A stretch of 64,000 bases of DNA from Flammeovirgaceae bacterium UBA4465 (GCA_905182375.1 CAJJBF010000009.1:231984-295983), one strand, 5' to 3'. Positions 10,069 to 19,157 are shown, counted from the first letter of the stretch. Program-made: numbers and translations. The notes: generated by a model not told the origin, from the sequence alone.

Positions 10069-11064
10069 TCAACCATGAATCTTTTCCTTTATCAAACGCT
10101 CCAGATCATCCATAAGCTCTACATTATCTTCAAGAAGTAGCTTAACCGCATCTCTTCCTTGTCCCAACTTATTCCCATCATAGGAAAACCATGAGCCCGA
10201 TTTCTGAATAATTTCTAATTCAACACCCAAATCCAAAATTTCCCCAGATTTGCTGATCCCCTTACCGTACATTATATCAAATTCTACGACTTTAAAAGGT
10301 GGGGCAATTTTATTTTTAACCACCTTCACCTTGGTTCGGTTCCCCAATATATTATCAGCACTTTCTTTAATTTGACCTATTCGACGAATGTCTAACCTTA
10401 CCGATGCATAAAATTTAAGTGCATTTCCTCCGGTGGTCGTCTCTGGATTACCAAACATGATACCTATTTTCTCCCGAAGCTGATTAATGAAAATACATGC
10501 ACAACCAGATTTACTGATGGCTCCCGTTAATTTTCTTAATGCCTGAGACATCAATCTCGCTTGCAGTCCCATTTTACTATCTCCCATCTCTCCTTCAAGC
10601 TCAGCCCTTGGCACCAAGGCCGCCACGGAATCGATCACAATAATATCAATGGCACCAGACCTGATAAGATGTTCGGTAATTTCTAATGCCTGCTCTCCAT
10701 TGTCTGGCTGTGATATGAGTAAATTTTCAGTATCAATGCCTAATTTTTCAGCATAACTCTTATCGAAGGCATGCTCAGCATCAATAAAGGCTGCCAAGCC
10801 CCCTTGCTTTTGTGCCTCTGCAATACAATGCATGGATAAAGTAGTTTTTCCCGAGGACTCAGGACCATAAACTTCTATCACCCGTCCCTTTGGAATACCC
10901 CCCACTCCCAAGGCAAGGTCTAGTCCAATGGAACCCGTCGAAATAACGGGTACATCCATCACTTTTTCATCGCTTAATTTCATGATGGTCCCTTTACCAT
11001 AGGTTTTTTCTAGCTTATCGATAGTCAGCTGAAGCGCCTTGCTTTTTTGTTCTTTTTCTTGCAT
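10069..11064 (-). CDS. recA: Recombinase A
   Basis: RecA forms filaments on single-stranded DNA, catalyses strand exchange and triggers LexA self-cleavage. The 331-residue protein has Walker [10 protein letters not shown] near residue 65, Walker B with [10 protein letters not shown], the LexA/DNA-binding loop 1 region around [14 protein letters not shown] and loop 2 [18 protein letters not shown]. The C-terminal tail is short compared with E. coli (352 aa), as usual in Bacteroidota. It is convergent with the permease gene. An inverted repeat at 11091-11149 lies just upstream of its start and could take part in control. Confidence 0.97.
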   Translation of the reverse strand: MQEKEQKSKALQLTIDKLEKTYGKGTIMKLSDEKVMDVPVISTGSIGLDLALGVGGIPKGRVIEVYGPESSGKTTLSMHCIAEAQKQGGLAAFIDAEHAFDKSYAEKLGIDTENLLISQPDNGEQALEITEHLIRSGAIDIIVIDSVAALVPRAELEGEMGDSKMGLQARLMSQALRKLTGAISKSGCACIFINQLREKIGIMFGNPETTTGGNALKFYASVRLDIRRIGQIKESADNILGNRTKVKVVKNKIAPPFKVVEFDIMYGKGISKSGEILDLGVELEIIQKSGSWFSYDGNKLGQGRDAVKLLLEDNVELMDDLERLIKEKIHG

Positions 11065-11090
11065 TGTCTTCTAAAGTTATTGTTTTACTA

Positions 11091-11149
11091 AAAATATTAG
11101 CTAAAATAAGGAATTATTAGGAAATTCAATACGTTTAGCTAAATATTTT
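11091..11149. repeat. Inverted repeat upstream of recA
   Basis: AAAATATTAGCTAAA (11091-11105) faces TTTAGCTAAATATTTT (11134-11149), a 15-base match with a single bulged base. The arms are 28 bases apart, and the left arm is about 26 bases from the recA start codon. It may be an operator or an AT-rich hairpin in the recA leader. On the plus strand it is followed by a run of nine T, so weak termination in that direction is also possible. Confidence 0.4.
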
Positions 11150-11636
11150 AGTTTTTTTTTGTTTTCCCAAATCCTAAAATTAGCTTTTTAATCTTTAAAT
11201 TCTGAACCATAAAAGTAGTCCCTTCCACGTGCAGAATTGAAGTTACTTCTCAATTATTTTGCCTTAAAAATTAATATTTCAATATACTTGACCTTATTTT
11301 ATTAAGCTGCTACTTATTTTCAAACATTATGAAGGTAATGCTGACTGAGTAAAATCCGATAGAACACTGGGTATTCCGATAATAGCTCATGCTTTAAAAG
11401 ATCAAAAATAAATCTTAACAGCTTCCTATTTTATTGGTTTTGCCTATATTGGGTAATCATCATAAGTTAAAGAAATCCCCTTTCAATGAGATTAATTAAG
11501 AAAATGGATTTGAATTGAGTTTTTTATTATTTTGAAAACTTATGGTAGGGCCTATCAGTTATTTACAGTAAATACGTTACCCTATCTTAATCGAACGCCA
11601 GCTGAACCCGCTTAAAAAGTATCTATAGTTAACCTG
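11150..11636. other. Non-coding stretch between recA and the aminopeptidase pseudogene
   Basis: Nearly 490 bases, very AT-rich, with stops in all frames at short intervals. I see no tRNA-like structure, no strong terminator and no recognisable remnant of a protein family. Next to a decayed gene, it may be old coding sequence that has lost all signal. Confidence 0.5.
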
Positions 11637-12644
11637 ATGAAAATCAAAAAAAAATCTTACTCATACCCCTATTATTCATCCTTTTCTCAGGGTTTTTATC
11701 TTACCAAGAAGTCATTGTTTATGGTGCGCTCCAAGCCAAAGGACAAATCTTAATTCTTTTTAAAGCGCGGCCCATTGCTACCTATCTAGACGATGCCGAT
11801 TATCCTGATTCGCTAAAACTACGCATACAGCAAATACAACAAATCAAGGCGTACAGCGAGAAAATTGGATTGAAGCCAACAAACAATTATACGTCCCTTT
11901 ATGACCAAAAAAACAAAGTCTCTTTATGGAATTTATCCGCATGCCAACCTTACAAATTTGAAAATAAAACCTGGTATTTCCCTTTTTTAGGAAGTTTTGG
12001 ATACAAAGGCTTTTTCGACCTCAGCCAAGCCCAAATAGAACGTGAGTACCTTGAAAAAGAGGGGTTCGATACCCGAATTAGAAGTGTTAATGCTTGGTCA
12101 ACGCTGGGTTGGTTTAAGGACCCTATCTTATCCAATTTGCTGAACAAAACAGAAGCCCAAATAGCAGAAACCTTGTTTCATGAATTGACGCATAATACTT
12201 TATTTTTAAAAAATCAATTACAATTCAATGAAAATTTGGCTTCCTTTTTCGGTAAAAAAGCAAGCATAGATTACCTCAATTTCTTTTATGGCCCAAATGC
12301 AGAGCAAATGACTGATTATTTATCTGACCTTGAAGATTCTGAAAAATTCGGCAACACCTATTGAGAGGTAAACAAAGTTTAGACGTTTTATATCAAAGTT
12401 TTGCTGATCGGATGACTCTCAATTTTAAAGCCGCTAAAAAAAACAAAACCATCCGTAACATTGTAAATCATCTGGATACCATTCAGTTCAGCAATATTAA
12501 TTATTATAGCATTTTCAATAAATCATTACCCAATAACACTTATTTCATGTCCTACACGCGTTATTACGCTGAGGAGCAAAGCTTGATTCTATATTTAACT
12601 ATTATGAGAAAGATTTAAAAAAATTTATAAACCATTTTAAATAG
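11637..12644 (+). pseudogene. Aminopeptidase (COG4324-like, HExxH metalloprotease), three frame changes
   Basis: Read across frames, this is one membrane-anchored predicted aminopeptidase. It begins MKIKK at ATG 11637, in front of a run of nine A (11646-11654). After a shift there the frame gives ILLIPLLFILFSGFL (membrane anchor), then VIVYGALQAKGQILIL and the zinc motif HELTH at 12179-12193. That frame stops at 12362-12364, while the continuation, ending in LPNNTYFMSYTRYYAEEQ, runs from 12361 in another frame. A third change near 12578 restores KLDSIFNYYEKDLKKFI and the natural end, TAG 12642-12644. The combined length of about 335 residues fits the family. Three independent lesions argue for decay rather than programmed frameshifting, although the homopolymer site alone could be a read error. 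Confidence 0.8.
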
Positions 12645-12771
12645 CATTTGAATATTAACAAATTGTGAAGCATTTCATGTTAATTTGATTTTCAAATAAC
12701 ATTGCCCTTGTGATTTTGATTTAGACCTGTACCTATTATTGCACTTTTAAAGACTCATTTAAATTATTCGA

Positions 12772-13458
12772 ATGAACTTAAATACATATAAAATATTGGT
12801 CGTAGATGACGATCCTGATATTGTCGAATTACTAAAATACAATCTGTCTTCTGAGGGCTATAAAGTCAAAAGTGCATCCAACGGTATTCAAGCCGTGTCT
12901 TTAGCTAAGGAGTTTATTCCTGATCTTACTATCTTAGACATCATGATGCCCAATATGGATGGTGTCGAAACTTGTCGCCAAATCCGTTCCATTCCTGAAT
13001 TGGCAAATAAGTTTATCATCTTTCTTACCGCAAGGTCTGAAGAATACTCAGAGATCGCAGCGTTCGAAATGGGAGCCGATGATTACATTACAAAACCCAT
13101 CAAACCCCGCGCGCTGATCAGTAGAATTAATGCCTTGTTTAGAAGGGAAGTCAAAAAGGACCCGGGGAACTCTAAAATTAGTATTGGCAATTTAGAGATT
13201 GACCGCGCTTCTTACACCGTCAAACTCGACAACAAAAAAATAATCTTACCAAAAAAAGAGTTTGAATTGCTGTTTTTTTTAGCACAAAATCCTGATCAAG
13301 TTTTTGGCAGAGATGATTTATTAAAAAATATTTGGGGATCAGATGTGTACGTTTTAGCCCGCACAGTTGATGTCCATATTAGAAAGGTTAGAGAAAAAAT
13401 TGGTGATGGTTTCATCATAACTATTAAAGGTGTTGGCTATAAGTTTGTTGGAGATTAA
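12772..13458 (+). CDS. OmpR/PhoB-type response regulator
   Basis: The 228-residue protein has an N-terminal receiver domain with the acidic pocket DDD (12-14), phosphoacceptor Asp56 in ILDIMMPNMDG, and the conserved Lys in DDYITKPIKP. It is followed by a winged-helix DNA-binding domain (about 130-228, ending RTVDVHIRKVREKIG and GVGYKF). It is encoded eight bases ahead of the histidine kinase gene and must be its partner. The pair resembles PhoB-PhoR of phosphate control, but no phosphate transport gene is present here to support that reading. Confidence 0.93.
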   Translation: MNLNTYKILVVDDDPDIVELLKYNLSSEGYKVKSASNGIQAVSLAKEFIPDLTILDIMMPNMDGVETCRQIRSIPELANKFIIFLTARSEEYSEIAAFEMGADDYITKPIKPRALISRINALFRREVKKDPGNSKISIGNLEIDRASYTVKLDNKKIILPKKEFELLFFLAQNPDQVFGRDDLLKNIWGSDVYVLARTVDVHIRKVREKIGDGFIITIKGVGYKFVGD

Positions 13459-13466
13459 CTTACAAT

Positions 13467-14540
13467 ATGACACTCAACTCAAAGGGTCTTGCGCTTATCC
13501 TCGCATTGATAATAGCCGTTACTACCACCACTGCCCTTTACTTAACACCCAACGTTCCTGATCGGGCTATTTTTTTAACTTTTATTTTATCATTTATTTC
13601 AGGATTCAGTATCATTCGAGTCATGGCCGAGTTATTGTTTTTTAAAGAAATCAATAATATTTATAAAGCCCTAGAAAATGTCCAAGATCAAAAATTGGCT
13701 TCAATTACTCAAATAAAAAAATCCTATTTTAATCCGCTCAAAAAAATAAATCAAGAAATTTCGTCCTATGCCAATCGAAAACAAAATGAAATCGATGAAC
13801 TCAAGAAAATGGCAGCTTTCAGAAGAGAATTCATTGCCGATGTTTCTCATGAACTTAAAACCCCAATATTTTCAGCCCAAGGATTCGTCCATACACTCTT
13901 GGATGGAGCGATTGACAATGAAGCTGTAAGAGAAAATTTTCTTAAAAAAGCAGCGAAGAGTCTGGATCGACTTGATATCTTGGTTCAAGACTTAATGACC
14001 ATTACTCAAATTGAAAAAGGGGAGATCAATATGCATTTTGAACCCTTTGATTTGGTTGAACTCAGTGCTGAAGTAATGGATCAGCTTGAAAAAAAGGCCC
14101 ATCAAAAACAAGTGAAAATACAATTACTCAATTCAAAAGACCATCCTGTCTATGTCAGCGCGGATTATCGCAGAATCTATCAAGTAATTCTTAATCTACT
14201 GGCCAACGCCATCAATTATGCGGGTACTGGGGCTGAAGTAGTCATCAAAATCACTACTTCAGCTAAAAAGGTTATTTTTGAATTGGGGGATAATGGTATA
14301 GGAATTCCAGAAAAAGATCTCTCCCGAATTTTTGAGCGTTTTTATCGGGTAGATAAAAGTCGCTCCCAGGAAACCGGCGGGTCGGGGCTCGGTTTGTCCA
14401 TCGTCAAGCATATCATTGAAAGTCATCAATCAAAAATTAATGTTGAAAGTAGTAGTAAAAAAGGGACAAAATTTTGGTTTCAACTCAAAGCAAGCGCTGC
14501 ACCCAAATCAGAAACCATAATAGCTACCTCGACGAAATGA
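13467..14540 (+). CDS. Membrane sensor histidine kinase, PhoR-like
   Basis: The 357-residue kinase starts with two close membrane segments (about residues 7-26 and 34-50) with almost no periplasmic loop. A helical linker follows, then the HisKA dimerisation domain with phosphoacceptor His128 in FIADVSHELKTP, and a HATPase domain. In the latter the N box (LLANAINYA), G1 (GDNGIGIP), F (IFERFYRVD) and G2 (GGSGLGLSIVKHI) boxes are all intact. The lack of a sensory periplasmic domain suggests it reads the membrane, an intramembrane signal or a partner protein. Its last codons overlap the start of the next gene by an ATGA. Confidence 0.93.
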   Translation: MTLNSKGLALILALIIAVTTTTALYLTPNVPDRAIFLTFILSFISGFSIIRVMAELLFFKEINNIYKALENVQDQKLASITQIKKSYFNPLKKINQEISSYANRKQNEIDELKKMAAFRREFIADVSHELKTPIFSAQGFVHTLLDGAIDNEAVRENFLKKAAKSLDRLDILVQDLMTITQIEKGEINMHFEPFDLVELSAEVMDQLEKKAHQKQVKIQLLNSKDHPVYVSADYRRIYQVILNLLANAINYAGTGAEVVIKITTSAKKVIFELGDNGIGIPEKDLSRIFERFYRVDKSRSQETGGSGLGLSIVKHIIESHQSKINVESSSKKGTKFWFQLKASAAPKSETIIATSTK

Positions 14541-15265
14541 AGAAAAAATTAAGCCCTCATTCCCCATTCAAGAAGATCATTATTTTTGAAAATGGTGATT
14601 TCATCATTATTAATAAACCCCAGCATATTTCTACCTTAGAAGATAGAAGTTCACCAATGAATATACTTAAATGGGCCCGGTCCTATTTTAATGACGCAAA
14701 AGTCTGTCATAGATTGGATAAAACCACCTCAGGCATTTTGGTCATTGCAAAAAATGATGCTACCTACAAGTATTTCTCTATGCTGCTTGAACAAAGATCT
14801 GTTACTAAAATTTATCATGCCCTTGTCGAAGGCGACCAAGATATTAACGAATTAGAACTTAATAAACCTATTTATTCCTCTGCCAATCGCTCAAAAGTTG
14901 ATTTTCAAAAAGGAAAACCCTCCATGACCTTGGTATCAACCATTGAACGATATAAAAAACATTCCCTTTTGGCTTGTATGCCCTTTACAGGCCGTATGCA
15001 TCAAATAAGGGTTCATTTGGCAAATTATGGCTTCCCTATCATTGGGGATCAGCATTACGGTGGAAAAAATCTTTTCCTCTCCGAAATCAAAAAAAATTAT
15101 AAAGCTTCTAAAAATGAAGAGGAACAACCATTAATGGGTAGACTAGCTTTGCATGCTGCAGGCATTCAATTTGAGGATAGAGATGGGAAAATAATGAAAC
15201 TAAAGGCACCATATCCCAAAGATTTACAAGCTGCAATTCGACAACTTGAAAAAAACAAGCGTTAA
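14537..15265 (+). CDS. RluA/RluD-family pseudouridine synthase
   Basis: The enzyme converts a uridine in rRNA or tRNA to pseudouridine. The 242-residue product carries the catalytic motif HRLDKTTSGILVIAK (about 57-71, Asp60 as nucleophile) and the later GRMHQIRVHL motif. There is no S4 domain ahead of the catalytic domain, so it is the short RluA/RluC-catalytic type. The frame could open at 14474, but ATG 14537, overlapping the kinase stop as ATGA, is the natural start and implies translational coupling. Its operon with a two-component system is not functionally obvious. The target uridine cannot be deduced. Confidence 0.88.
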   Translation: MKKKLSPHSPFKKIIIFENGDFIIINKPQHISTLEDRSSPMNILKWARSYFNDAKVCHRLDKTTSGILVIAKNDATYKYFSMLLEQRSVTKIYHALVEGDQDINELELNKPIYSSANRSKVDFQKGKPSMTLVSTIERYKKHSLLACMPFTGRMHQIRVHLANYGFPIIGDQHYGGKNLFLSEIKKNYKASKNEEEQPLMGRLALHAAGIQFEDRDGKIMKLKAPYPKDLQAAIRQLEKNKR

Positions 15266-15279
15266 TAAAAGTAGGTATC

Positions 15280-15310
15280 TTGTTTTTCCAAAATATAAAA
15301 TCTATTTTTG
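15280..15310 (+). promoter_or_regulatory. Promoter of the rplM-rpsI-rpsB cluster
   Basis: TTG at 15280-15282 and TATTTTTG at 15303-15310 are 20 bases apart, close to the Bacteroidota -33/-7 consensus. The predicted start is near 15317, leaving a leader of roughly 48 bases before rplM. Confidence 0.55.
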
Positions 15311-15364
15311 TGTCCCTTTTCAAGATAGAAAAAGGAGCAACAGTATAAAAAAAGTACTTATAAA

Positions 15365-15808
15365 TTGGAAACATTAAGTTATAAGACCATTGCATCAAAC
15401 AAATCAACAGTCAACAAAAACTGGGTGATCATCGATGCAAGTCACAAAGTATTAGGGAGATTGGCCAGCGAAGTAAGTAAAATTATGAGGGGCAAACACA
15501 AACCTTCATTTTCTGCACATGTCGATTGTGGGGATAACGTCATTGTTATCAACGCAGACAAGATCCGACTCACCGGTAAAAAATGGACGGATAAATTGTA
15601 CATACGTCATACAGGATATCCAGGGGGTCAACGAAAGCAGACTTCTAAAGAGCTCTACCAAAAATCGTCAACTCTTTTGATAGAAAGCGCAGTACGTGGT
15701 ATGCTTCCTAGAAATCGATTAGGAAGGCAACTATTTAAAAATCTTTACGCATATGTGGGCACTGAACACCCACATGAAGCTCAAAAACCAAAAGAAGTCA
15801 AAATATAA
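15365..15808 (+). CDS. rplM: 50S ribosomal protein L13
   Basis: L13 is an early-assembly protein of the large subunit. The 147-residue product contains the family signature region from RGMLPRNRLGRQLFKNLYAY and the N-terminal WVIIDASHKVLGRLASEVSK. The start codon is TTG (15365): the resulting METLSYKTIASNKSTVNKNW matches the usual Bacteroidota L13 N-terminus, and no ATG exists nearby, so a non-ATG start is well supported. rpsI follows five bases downstream, the standard L13-S9 pair. Confidence 0.96.
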   Translation: METLSYKTIASNKSTVNKNWVIIDASHKVLGRLASEVSKIMRGKHKPSFSAHVDCGDNVIVINADKIRLTGKKWTDKLYIRHTGYPGGQRKQTSKELYQKSSTLLIESAVRGMLPRNRLGRQLFKNLYAYVGTEHPHEAQKPKEVKI

Positions 15809-15813
15809 TTTGA

Positions 15814-16200
15814 ATGGAAGTAATCAAAACAATTGGTAGACGAAAAACTGCCGTAGCTCGTGCCTACTTATCGAGTGGGAAAGGAGAAATCAAAGTCAAC
15901 AATCGTGACTTCAAGGAATATTTCCCATCAGAAGTACTTCAAATCATTGTTAAGCAGCCTTTGGTGACTACAGAGCAAAACGATAATTTTAATATCAGCA
16001 TCAATGTTTTTGGTGGTGGACTTTCAGGTCAGGCTGAAGCCATTAGGCTCAGTATCGCTCGTGCTTTGGTTGAGTTAGATCAAGAAAGCAGACCTGCCTT
16101 AAAAGCAGAAGGATTTCTTACAAGAGACTCAAGAATGGTTGAACGTAAGAAATACGGACGTAGAAAGGCAAGAAGAGCATTTCAGTTTAGTAAACGATAA
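15814..16200 (+). CDS. rpsI: 30S ribosomal protein S9
   Basis: The 128-residue protein shows the family N-terminus TIGRRKTAVARAYL and the invariant basic tail ending KKYGRRKARRAFQFSKR, whose terminal Arg reaches the P-site tRNA. It is encoded directly after rplM and 15 bases before rpsB. Length is normal for the phylum. Confidence 0.98.
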   Translation: MEVIKTIGRRKTAVARAYLSSGKGEIKVNNRDFKEYFPSEVLQIIVKQPLVTTEQNDNFNISINVFGGGLSGQAEAIRLSIARALVELDQESRPALKAEGFLTRDSRMVERKKYGRRKARRAFQFSKR

Positions 16201-16215
16201 GTTTATAATTAAAAA

Positions 16216-17016
16216 ATGGCAAAAATTACAACAAAAGAATTGTTGGATGCTGGCGTCCACTTTGGACACCTTACTCGTAAATGGGATCCTCAAATGAGTC
16301 CCTTCATATTTATGGAGAAGAACGGCATTCACATCATTGACCTTAACAAGTCACTTAAGCACCTTGAAGAGGCTGCTGCTGCACTACAAGGCGTCGTGCG
16401 GTCTGGACGTAAGGTAATGTTCGTAGCTACTAAAAAGCAAGCGAAAGAAGTCGTAGAAGAGCAGGCTAAAAAATTAAAAATGCCCTACGTGACTGAAAGG
16501 TGGCTTGGCGGTATGCTAACCAACTTTGCTACGATCAGAAAGTCATTGAAAAAAATGACCTCAATAGATAAGTTGCTCAAAGAAGATGCGTATAATAACC
16601 TCGCCAAACGTGAAAAGCTTATGCTTTCTAGGGAGCGAGCTAAATTAGAACGTGTACTTGGTGGTATCGCTGATCTCAATAGATTGCCCGCCGCCCTTTT
16701 TGTAGTAGATATCAAACGTGAGCACATCGCCATTGCAGAAGCACAGAAACTAAATATCCCGGTGTTCGCCATGGTGGATACCAACTCCAATCCAAATGAA
16801 GTTGATTATCCTATTCCTGCCAATGATGATGCTTTCAAATCTATCTCCTTGATCACCAATTACCTTAGCGATGCGATGGAAGCGGGTCTCGGCGAAAGAA
16901 AGAAAGAAAAAGAAGATTCGAAGATTGCTGAAGAAGCCAAAAGGCAGAAAGCCGAAGCGGTTGTAGAAAAGAAAGGACTAACCACCCAAATTCTTACAGC
17001 TTTAACAAGGATTTAA
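16216..17016 (+). CDS. rpsB: 30S ribosomal protein S2
   Basis: S2 joins the small subunit late and helps recruit S1. The 266-residue protein has the usual opening (LLDAGVHFGHLTRKWDPQM), the coiled-coil middle part and PVFAMVDTNSNPNEVDYPIPAND near the end of the core. The Glu/Lys-rich extension after residue 230 is common in Bacteroidota. tsf follows after an 83-base gap that contains a strong hairpin. Confidence 0.98.
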   Translation: MAKITTKELLDAGVHFGHLTRKWDPQMSPFIFMEKNGIHIIDLNKSLKHLEEAAAALQGVVRSGRKVMFVATKKQAKEVVEEQAKKLKMPYVTERWLGGMLTNFATIRKSLKKMTSIDKLLKEDAYNNLAKREKLMLSRERAKLERVLGGIADLNRLPAALFVVDIKREHIAIAEAQKLNIPVFAMVDTNSNPNEVDYPIPANDDAFKSISLITNYLSDAMEAGLGERKKEKEDSKIAEEAKRQKAEAVVEKKGLTTQILTALTRI

Positions 17017-17025
17017 TCAAATATT

Positions 17026-17065
17026 AAAATTGAACATCAACACAAATGATGTTCAATTTTTGTTT
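17026..17065 (+). terminator. Hairpin between rpsB and tsf (attenuating terminator)
   Basis: AAAATTGAACATC (17026-17038) pairs perfectly with GATGTTCAATTTT (17048-17060) around a nine-base loop and runs into further T residues. It looks like an intrinsic terminator that would reduce read-through from ribosomal protein genes into tsf. Confidence 0.65.
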
Positions 17066-17099
17066 AAAAGAATTTATAATTATCATAAATAATAATATA

Positions 17100-17930
17100 A
17101 TGGCAATTAGCGCTCAAGAAGTGAATAAGCTCAGGCAAATGACCGGTTCGGGTATGATGGACTGTAAAAAAGCATTGGTAGAAGCCGATGGTGATTTTGA
17201 CAAAGCAATTGAATTTTTAAGAAAAAAAGGTCAAAAGGTCTCTGCCTCAAGAGCAGATCGAGAAACCTCCGAAGGTATTATTTTCACTAAGACCAGCGAA
17301 GATGGTTCCAAAGGAGTTTTGGTTGCCTTTACCTGTGAAACTGATTTTGTCGCCAAGAATGATGCATTTATCGCCTTAGGGGAAGAGATTTTAGCTTGTG
17401 CATTTGACTACGGGCCGGCAGACATCGATGCCTTGAAAGCTCACAAGACGGGTAAACTCACCCTTGGTGAAAAAATAATTGAAAATACGGGTAAAATTGG
17501 AGAGAAGCTAGAAATTAGCTCTTACGAAATATTGAAGTCCGAAAGAGTGGTCTCCTACATCCATTCAAACAAAAAGCTAGGAGTATTGGTAGGCCTGGGT
17601 CACACCAATGGAGTGGCTATTGAGGATGCGGGTCGAGATGTCGCCATGCAAATCGCAGCTATGAATCCAGTAGCCGTGAATAAAGAAGGCGTCGATCCTT
17701 CAATTATAGAAAAGGAAATTGAGATAGGGAAAGATCAAGCAAGACAAGAGGGAAAGCCAGAAGCCATCATTGAAAAAATTGCGATGGGAAAACTGAATAA
17801 ATTCTTTAGTGAAAATACACTCATGGGACAAAAGTTTGTGAAGGATAATTCTATGACCATCGCTCAATACTTAGATACTATTTCTAAGGGGATGATCGTA
17901 ACTGAATTCAAAAGAATCACCATAGGATAA
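17100..17930 (+). CDS. tsf: Translation elongation factor Ts
   Basis: EF-Ts recycles EF-Tu by releasing GDP. The 276-residue protein begins MAISAQEVNKLRQMTGSGMM with the conserved GAGMMDCKKAL-type motif (here GSGMMDCKKAL), followed by TDFVAKN near residue 80 and the C-terminal dimerisation half. An in-frame ATG at 17046 would add 18 low-complexity residues lying in the hairpin region, so ATG 17100 is the real start. The gene ends at a clear intrinsic terminator. Confidence 0.97.
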   Translation: MAISAQEVNKLRQMTGSGMMDCKKALVEADGDFDKAIEFLRKKGQKVSASRADRETSEGIIFTKTSEDGSKGVLVAFTCETDFVAKNDAFIALGEEILACAFDYGPADIDALKAHKTGKLTLGEKIIENTGKIGEKLEISSYEILKSERVVSYIHSNKKLGVLVGLGHTNGVAIEDAGRDVAMQIAAMNPVAVNKEGVDPSIIEKEIEIGKDQARQEGKPEAIIEKIAMGKLNKFFSENTLMGQKFVKDNSMTIAQYLDTISKGMIVTEFKRITIG

Positions 17931-17950
17931 TTCTTCTTATACCATTTAGA

Positions 17951-17987
17951 AAAAAAGGTCACTTCTTAATTTGGTGACCTTTTTTTA
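17951..17987 (+). terminator. Intrinsic terminator after tsf
   Basis: AAAAAAGGTCAC (17951-17962) and GTGACCTTTTTT (17974-17985) form a 12-base-pair stem with an 11-base loop, the 3' arm itself running into the T tract. It ends the ribosomal cluster and faces the convergent gene at 18119. The symmetry allows action in both directions. Confidence 0.88.
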
Positions 17988-18118
17988 TATAGCAGTCGTC
18001 GAAGTAAATTGTCCCAAAACTAAAACGCACCTTTCGGGTACACGGCTCCCAATGATTGAAACATGGGCCTAAAAATGCATCTGTGTCAAATGGCGTTTGT
18101 GCTACTCAGTCTATCCCA

Positions 18119-19078
18119 TCAATTTCTTCCATGACTCCCATCTCTTATCAACAAAGAATCTATTCGGCTTTTTATAATTTTATTGTCCTCCAGAATCAAT
18201 TCATTCAATATAGGCTGACCACGATCTACCCAGCAGGTAAACCATAAATCAGCAATTAATTTAATTGATGTCCGCATTTTTCGTTCTACCATTCCTTGTA
18301 ACCGTTGATGGTAGGCCTCTGAAAATTCACATGAATAAGTTTTAACCGTCTGGTTCCCCCTTACCTCAAAGCTGTATTTCTTAGTTGGAGAAAATTCTTG
18401 ACTAATTTGAGCTTCGAAAATCAATACCGGATCTAGGGCCAAATGTGCATTGGCTACGGCATTCCAAGCGGCCTCATTGACGTTCTCGATATATTCTACC
18501 TTTCCTACAAACAAGTCATATTGCTGGTCAAATAATTCTGGCAGACGAGATTCCCACAATCTATGGATCCCTCTCTGATTTGTCTTTTGACCGTTATAAT
18601 TGCTGGTCGTGTACAAGGGCACATGAGCATCTCCAACATAATGACCTAAATCCGCCGATATTTTTAAAATTTGGTCAGCATCCTGATTTAAAAACGTCTA
18701 TGTTAAATAATATTTTACCCGCACCACATGCCAAGGTACGATCCCGTACTCTGTTAAAGTACTGTCCCCATACTGCTCAATCGCTTCTTGCCATTTTTTA
18801 GGTAGTTGAGCTAATAGATCAATTCCATATGCATCTAAATCAATAAAATGTCTGGGACCTTCATTTTCATTTATATATCGCCGCTTATCTGGATTCACCG
18901 ATCTTTCAATAATTGTCCTCATATGATGTTTATAAAATCCAATCATTTCAGGTGGTAGCGAAAAAATAGCAATCTCATTTATTTTTTTATGCGCGTGAAA
19001 TCCCAGTTCAGCCTTCCTGTTGGGCTCAAGATGTGTTGGAATGAATATTAAAAGTAAAGGATATAATAAAAAATGCAT
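18119..19078 (-). pseudogene. Zn-dependent phospholipase C/S1-P1 nuclease-like protein, interrupted by in-frame TAG
   Basis: The gene reads as one frame of 319 codons except for a TAG at 18698-18700. The first half (126 residues) has a hydrophobic signal-like N-terminus, GFHAHKKINEIAIFSLP, then GPRHFIDLDAYG and YGIVPWHVVRVKYYL. After the TAG the same frame continues with TFLNQDADQILKISADLGHY, GDAHVPLYTTSNYNG and GIHRLWESRLPELF, with the metal-ligand His and Asp residues in the expected order for this secreted zinc phosphodiesterase family. No frame change is needed, so one point mutation explains the break. It could be a recent nonsense mutation, an error, or a read-through site. The ATG at 18622 could start a C-terminal fragment, but that would lack half of the zinc ligands. 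Confidence 0.8.
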
Positions 19079-19127
19079 AAGAGTAAATATAGCTCCTCAG
19101 GACAAATACTTATAAATCTATTTCGCT

Positions 19128-19157
19128 TTTGTTTTTTCAATAAAAAGCCTAACTTTG
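19128..19157 (+). promoter_or_regulatory. Promoter of rpsT
   Basis: TTTG (19128-19131), 18 bases, TAACTTTG (19150-19157): a full match to the Bacteroidota consensus. Start predicted near 19164, about 23 bases before ATG 19187. It also shows that the longer open frame from 19073 cannot be the true gene start. Confidence 0.8.

Noticed and set aside
12361-12618. Separate 85-codon gene beginning at TTG
   Set aside because: Its sequence is the C-terminal part of the aminopeptidase family, so it belongs to the pseudogene.
18056-18247. Plus-strand frame of 63 codons
   Set aside because: It is largely the complement of the phospholipase C/nuclease-like gene, with no start signal or similarity.
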